64,000 bases of DNA from Ferruginibacter sp. (GTDB taxonomy: Bacteria > Bacteroidota > Bacteroidia > Chitinophagales > Chitinophagaceae), in contig JAGOAX010000002.1 of the NCBI GenBank assembly GCA_017983695.1, positions 372,001-436,000 on the forward strand, in the 5' to 3' direction. The notes below the pieces were generated by a model. That model saw only the letters and a program-made list of their open reading frames with translations, was not told the origin of the DNA and did not search any database. Shown here one piece after another: positions 60,790 to 64,000 of this stretch. Position 1 is the stretch's first letter. Each line of letters starts with the position of its first letter. The position numbers and the translations under genes are program-made.

Positions 60790-61452
60790 ATGATAAGAGT
60801 AGCCATTGCCGATGATAAAATAAACAACCGTAAGGTTATTACCGATAAACTGCTGCGCAATAATTTTTTCACACTATCATTTCAGGCGGTAAACGGTGAA
60901 GATTTTTTAACCCAAATGCGCAGTTTGCCAACGCAGGATTTACCGCATATTGTATTAATGGATTTAGAAATGCCCGAGGTCGATGGTGTATCTGCTATTG
61001 GCACTGCATCATCGCTTTACCCAAACGTAAAATTTGTGGTACTTACTATTTTTGATGATGATGATAAAATTTTTCGTGCCATACGTGCAGGTGCCTGCGG
61101 CTATTTATTAAAAGAAGAAAGTGGTGAGGTGATAACAGATATGCTGATGAATTTATGGGAAAGCGGCGCCGGCCCCATATCACCCAGCATAGCTTATAAA
61201 ATATTGCAAATGGTGCAGCAGCCTGCTACTACAAAACCAGAAAAAGAAACCGACAATATTTTTCAACTAAGCGAACGTGAAAAAGAAATTTTACAACTGT
61301 TAAGCCAGGGTTTGGAGTATAAAGAAATTGGCAGTAAAATTTTTATCAGCCCCAATACAGTAAAAAAACACTGCATCAACATTTATCAAAAGCTTCATGT
61401 AAACAGCAAGGCACAGGCATTGCGGATTGCTTATACTAAAGGGTTGATCTGA
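60790..61452 (+). CDS. LuxR/NarL-type response regulator
   Basis: A 220-residue regulator: receiver domain with phosphoacceptor Asp58 (HIVLMDLEMPEVDG), DD pair at 8-9, and a LuxR helix-turn-helix at about 155-215 (FQLSEREKEILQLLSQGLEY, FISPNTVKKHCINIYQKLHV). It is the likely partner of the TPR kinase at 58.4 kb, as HisKA_3 kinases pair with LuxR regulators. Its stop (61450-61452) touches the stop of the convergent acyl-CoA dehydrogenase gene. Confidence 0.95.
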   Translation: MIRVAIADDKINNRKVITDKLLRNNFFTLSFQAVNGEDFLTQMRSLPTQDLPHIVLMDLEMPEVDGVSAIGTASSLYPNVKFVVLTIFDDDDKIFRAIRAGACGYLLKEESGEVITDMLMNLWESGAGPISPSIAYKILQMVQQPATTKPEKETDNIFQLSEREKEILQLLSQGLEYKEIGSKIFISPNTVKKHCINIYQKLHVNSKAQALRIAYTKGLI

Positions 61453-62592
61453 TTACTTCAAAGCTTCCCTGGCAATTACAATCTTCTGTATCTCACTCGT
61501 ACCTTCTCCAATAGTACACAATTTGCTATCCCTGTAAAATTTCTCTACCGGAAAATCTTTGGTGTAACCGTATCCGCCAAAAATCTGCACCGCATCGGTA
61601 CTAACTTTTACAGCTACCTCGCTGGCATAATATTTTGCCATGGCTGCTTCTTTGGTCATAGGCAGACCCTTCATTTTTAAGTAGCAGGCATTATCAATTA
61701 ATAATTCGGCAGCAGCAATTTCTGTTGCCATATCTGCAATTTTAAAACTTATACCCTGAAAATTTGCAATAGGCTGATCGAACTGGTACCGCTCTTTTGA
61801 ATATTGTACCGATGCCTCATAAGCACCTTTTGCAATGCCCAATCCCAATGCTGCAATGGAAATTCTGCCACCATCTAAAACCTTCATGCTTTGTTTAAAC
61901 CCTGCTCCAATTTCACCTAAACGGTTTGCATCCGGTATCCTGCAATTATCAAAAATCATCTCAGCTGTTTCGCTGGCCCTCATGCCCAGTTTGTTTTCTT
62001 TTTTACCACCACTAAAACCCGGCGTTCCTCTTTCTACTACAAATGCTGTAGCATTATCTTTTGTACGGGGTTCGCCGGTACGGCAAATCACTACGGCAAT
62101 ATCTCCTGATTTACCATGGGTAATCCAGTTTTTAGTGCCATTCAATACCCAGTCGTTACCATCTTTTACTGCCGTGGTTTTCATATTACCGGCATCACTT
62201 CCGGTATTGGCTTCGGTTAAACCCCATGCCCCTAAATGTTCGGCAGTAGCTAATTTGGGTAAATACTTTTTCTTTTGTTCTTCACTACCAAAATTTAAAA
62301 TATGCCCTGTGCATAATGAGTTATGTGCCGCCAGCGACAAGCCGATTGAACCGCATACTTTGGCAATTTCCTGTATAATAACATTGTATTCAAAATAACC
62401 CATGCCACTTCCACCATATTGTTCCGGAACAAATACACCCATTAAGCCCAGCTTGCCCATTTCTTTAAAAATGTGCAGCGGAAATTCCTGGCTTTCATCC
62501 CACTCCATCAGGTGCGGTTTAATATATTGCAACGCAAAATCCCTGGCTGTTTGGGCTACCTGTTGCGTAAGTTCACTTTGCTGAAAATTCAT
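61453..62592 (-). CDS. acyl-CoA dehydrogenase
   Basis: A 379-residue flavoenzyme of the short/medium-chain group: LGAWGLTEANTGSDAGNMKT and WITHGKSGDI are the FAD- and substrate-binding motifs, QIFGGYGYTKDFPVEKFYRD the C-terminal part, and the catalytic Glu is in IGEGTSEIQ. It oxidises acyl-CoA in fatty acid or branched-chain amino acid breakdown and passes electrons to ETF. No ETF gene is adjacent. A short 62-base gap separates it from the next gene on the strand. Confidence 0.95.
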   Translation of the reverse strand: MNFQQSELTQQVAQTARDFALQYIKPHLMEWDESQEFPLHIFKEMGKLGLMGVFVPEQYGGSGMGYFEYNVIIQEIAKVCGSIGLSLAAHNSLCTGHILNFGSEEQKKKYLPKLATAEHLGAWGLTEANTGSDAGNMKTTAVKDGNDWVLNGTKNWITHGKSGDIAVVICRTGEPRTKDNATAFVVERGTPGFSGGKKENKLGMRASETAEMIFDNCRIPDANRLGEIGAGFKQSMKVLDGGRISIAALGLGIAKGAYEASVQYSKERYQFDQPIANFQGISFKIADMATEIAAAELLIDNACYLKMKGLPMTKEAAMAKYYASEVAVKVSTDAVQIFGGYGYTKDFPVEKFYRDSKLCTIGEGTSEIQKIVIAREALK

Positions 62593-62654
62593 CTTAAAAT
62601 ATCTTTGAAATACAAACTTAAGGAATTTAAAATACTGCTATCCATTAACCATTA

Positions 62655-63602
62655 TTAAAGGCTGAGATAAGGCGAAACTTTATTATACACTTCATCAGTA
62701 ATCATCATTATCTTTTTTATATCTGCAAGCGATAAAAAATTACCATGCTGGCTGCGGTATTGTACAATAGCGTTGGCAATATTATAACGGATATACGGAT
62801 GAGTTTTCATTTCATCAACAGTTGCCGTATTAATATTAAACTGTTTAACTGCTGTATTGTTCAATACTAATCTTGATTTTATTTTGGTAAAGGTAGAATC
62901 GGGTAAACCAAAAGTCTCAGCCACCTGTTCTGCTTTATAAAAGCCGCCCAGTTTATCCCTGAAGTTAATAATACGCTGCGCCAGTTTACTGCCAATGCCC
63001 GGCAATGCAATAAGGGCGGATGTATCGGCAGTATTTACGTCAATAACTGCATAGCTGCGTTCAGGTTTTTCATAGGTTTTTGTGTCGTAATTTTTTGGCG
63101 GATAATTATTTTCTTTTGCCGCTATTTGCACATAAGGTATCAACCGCTGCACTTCATCTGCATGCAGCCCCCATATCTTACCAATATCTTCCGGCTTATA
63201 AAACCTGCCGCCTTTTGATAAATAGTTTTGAATGGTGGCAATGGTTTTGTCCCTCAGCCCCAACCTTTGCCAGTCGGCAGCAGTAGCTGTGTTAGGATCA
63301 AAATAAAAAAGTTCGCCTTTAAAATTTTTCGCATAATTCTTTTCAGATGGCTGGTAATAATTTTGATAATTATCCTCATCAAAATTTCGTTGGGCAAACT
63401 GTTTTACAGTATCCTGCTGTTTAATTTTAAGTGTAGCTATTTCTTTTTTAAATGCTGCTGCATCAGCAGGTCTGGATTTAATGAACAAAGGGTATAAAAA
63501 AGGAAGGCTGACAAAAAATAAGATTAGCAATAGCAGTACAATAGTACCCCTTCTTTCTTTTTTGGTAAATGTAAAATAATCAGCAAATATTTTCTTGAGC
63601 AT
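62655..63602 (-). CDS. helix-hairpin-helix (ComEA-like) protein
   Basis: A 315-residue protein with one N-terminal span (TIVLLLLILFFVSLPFLYPL, about 19-38) and three or more helix-hairpin-helix units (NTATAADWQRLGLRDKTIAT, NTADTSALIALPGIGSKLAQ, NTATVDEMKTHPYIRYNIAN). ComEA-like proteins bind DNA at the cell surface in transformation, but Bacteroidota proteins with this layout have no proven role. The MBL hydrolase gene lies upstream on the same strand. Confidence 0.88.
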   Translation of the reverse strand: MLKKIFADYFTFTKKERRGTIVLLLLILFFVSLPFLYPLFIKSRPADAAAFKKEIATLKIKQQDTVKQFAQRNFDEDNYQNYYQPSEKNYAKNFKGELFYFDPNTATAADWQRLGLRDKTIATIQNYLSKGGRFYKPEDIGKIWGLHADEVQRLIPYVQIAAKENNYPPKNYDTKTYEKPERSYAVIDVNTADTSALIALPGIGSKLAQRIINFRDKLGGFYKAEQVAETFGLPDSTFTKIKSRLVLNNTAVKQFNINTATVDEMKTHPYIRYNIANAIVQYRSQHGNFLSLADIKKIMMITDEVYNKVSPYLSL

Positions 63603-63655
63603 ACAGCAACAGAATTGGCTGTAAAATAGCTGTTGCTGCTAAAGCTGGCAATACC

Positions 63656-64000
63656 CTAAAGTGGTAATTCTTCAAACAAAAGTTCCATTCCGTCCCATGC
63701 AAGTTCAATCCCTTTTGGCAAAACAGCATTTACATCCTGGTGCCTGCCTAATTGATGACTGATATGTGTAAAATAACTTTGTGCAATCTGCAGGCCCTGC
63801 ACTTCTGCCACAGCTTCATCAAGGTTATAATGAGAGATATGTTTTTCTTTTCGCAATGCATTTAATACCAATACATCAGTTCCTTTTATCTTCTCCTGCT
63901 CTGCCACTTCTATTCTGTTAGCATCGGTTATGTAGGTAAATCTTCCAAAACGAAAACCGAGTACAGGCATTTTATGATGCCATACTTCAATGGGAAGTAC
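63656..64000 (-). CDS. MBL-fold metallo-hydrolase, C-terminal fragment
   Basis: The frame is open to the right edge (the visible part begins VLPIEVWHHKMPVLGF) and ends at 63656. It carries RFTYITDANRIEVAEQEKI, NALRKEKHISHYNLDEAVAE and FTHISHQLGRHQDVNAVLPK, the last parts of PhnP-like/cyclic phosphodiesterase-type MBL hydrolases. The main metal motif HxHxDH is outside the window. Probably the first gene of the transcript with the HHH protein. Confidence 0.8.
   Translation of the reverse strand, partial: VLPIEVWHHKMPVLGFRFGRFTYITDANRIEVAEQEKIKGTDVLVLNALRKEKHISHYNLDEAVAEVQGLQIAQSYFTHISHQLGRHQDVNAVLPKGIELAWDGMELLFEELPL

Overview
The window is a stretch of ordinary chromosome from a member of the Bacteroidota, most likely a Chitinophagaceae-like organism. 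The evidence is AT-rich DNA, promoters of the TTTG / TAnnTTTG type, little sign of Shine-Dalgarno sites, the gliding genes gldD and gldE next to ssb and mutY, a BatB-type von Willebrand protein, the long three-domain form of IspG, many SusD/TonB-era style outer-membrane and lipoprotein genes, and Bacteroidota-typical DUF families (DUF3098, DUF3108, DUF3109, DUF3667). No plasmid, prophage, CRISPR array, rRNA operon or insertion sequence with a transposase was seen.

Layout. 1-6.2 kb: the start of dxs, a secreted protein plus M23 peptidase pair, a TonB-dependent-receptor-like outer membrane protein, and a membrane-anchored AraC regulator. 6.2-12.4 kb: an ECF sigma factor / YciI pair and a tricorn-type protease split by a frameshift, surrounded by gene remnants and palindromic elements. 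12.4-23.3 kb: DUF3667 membrane protein, leuS, ftsX-DUF3098, uppP, an MFS transporter, an MBL hydrolase, a DUF3108 protein with a flippase-like membrane protein. 23.3-32.3 kb: ruvC, a histidine kinase / response regulator pair, HIT protein, greA, a 2-hydroxyacid dehydrogenase, RidA, tsaB, an ArsR-type regulator and an ETHE1-like persulfide dioxygenase with two rhodanese domains. 32.3-41 kb: lipid A acyltransferase-like gene, nadB, ispG, a BatB-BatC fusion, a class D beta-lactamase, DUF3109. 41-51.3 kb: DUF2306 protein, the block mutY-ssb-gldE-gldD, then HU-like protein, TPR protein, a 29-residue basic protein and rng, and a GH51 arabinofuranosidase. 51.3-64 kb: a small unknown gene with a strong promoter, tig, tRNA-Leu, relA/spoT, several lipoproteins, a second two-component pair (TPR histidine kinase plus LuxR-type regulator), an acyl-CoA dehydrogenase, a helix-hairpin-helix protein and the end of an MBL hydrolase.

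Most genes are housekeeping. What stands out is the amount of small repeat DNA that sits inside or at the edges of genes: palindromes in frame inside leuS and nadB, a repeat that supplies stop codons of two genes, seven-base tandem repeats in the first codons of gldD (a candidate phase-variation switch), and a MITE-like palindrome next to a sigma-factor gene that has no usual start codon. The 6-12 kb region also carries the last codons of a second sigma factor gene and of a second yciI gene, so it looks like a place where a duplicated sigma/YciI locus has decayed. The second two-component pair has matching upstream motifs that may be its own operator. No clear new defence or biosynthetic system was seen.
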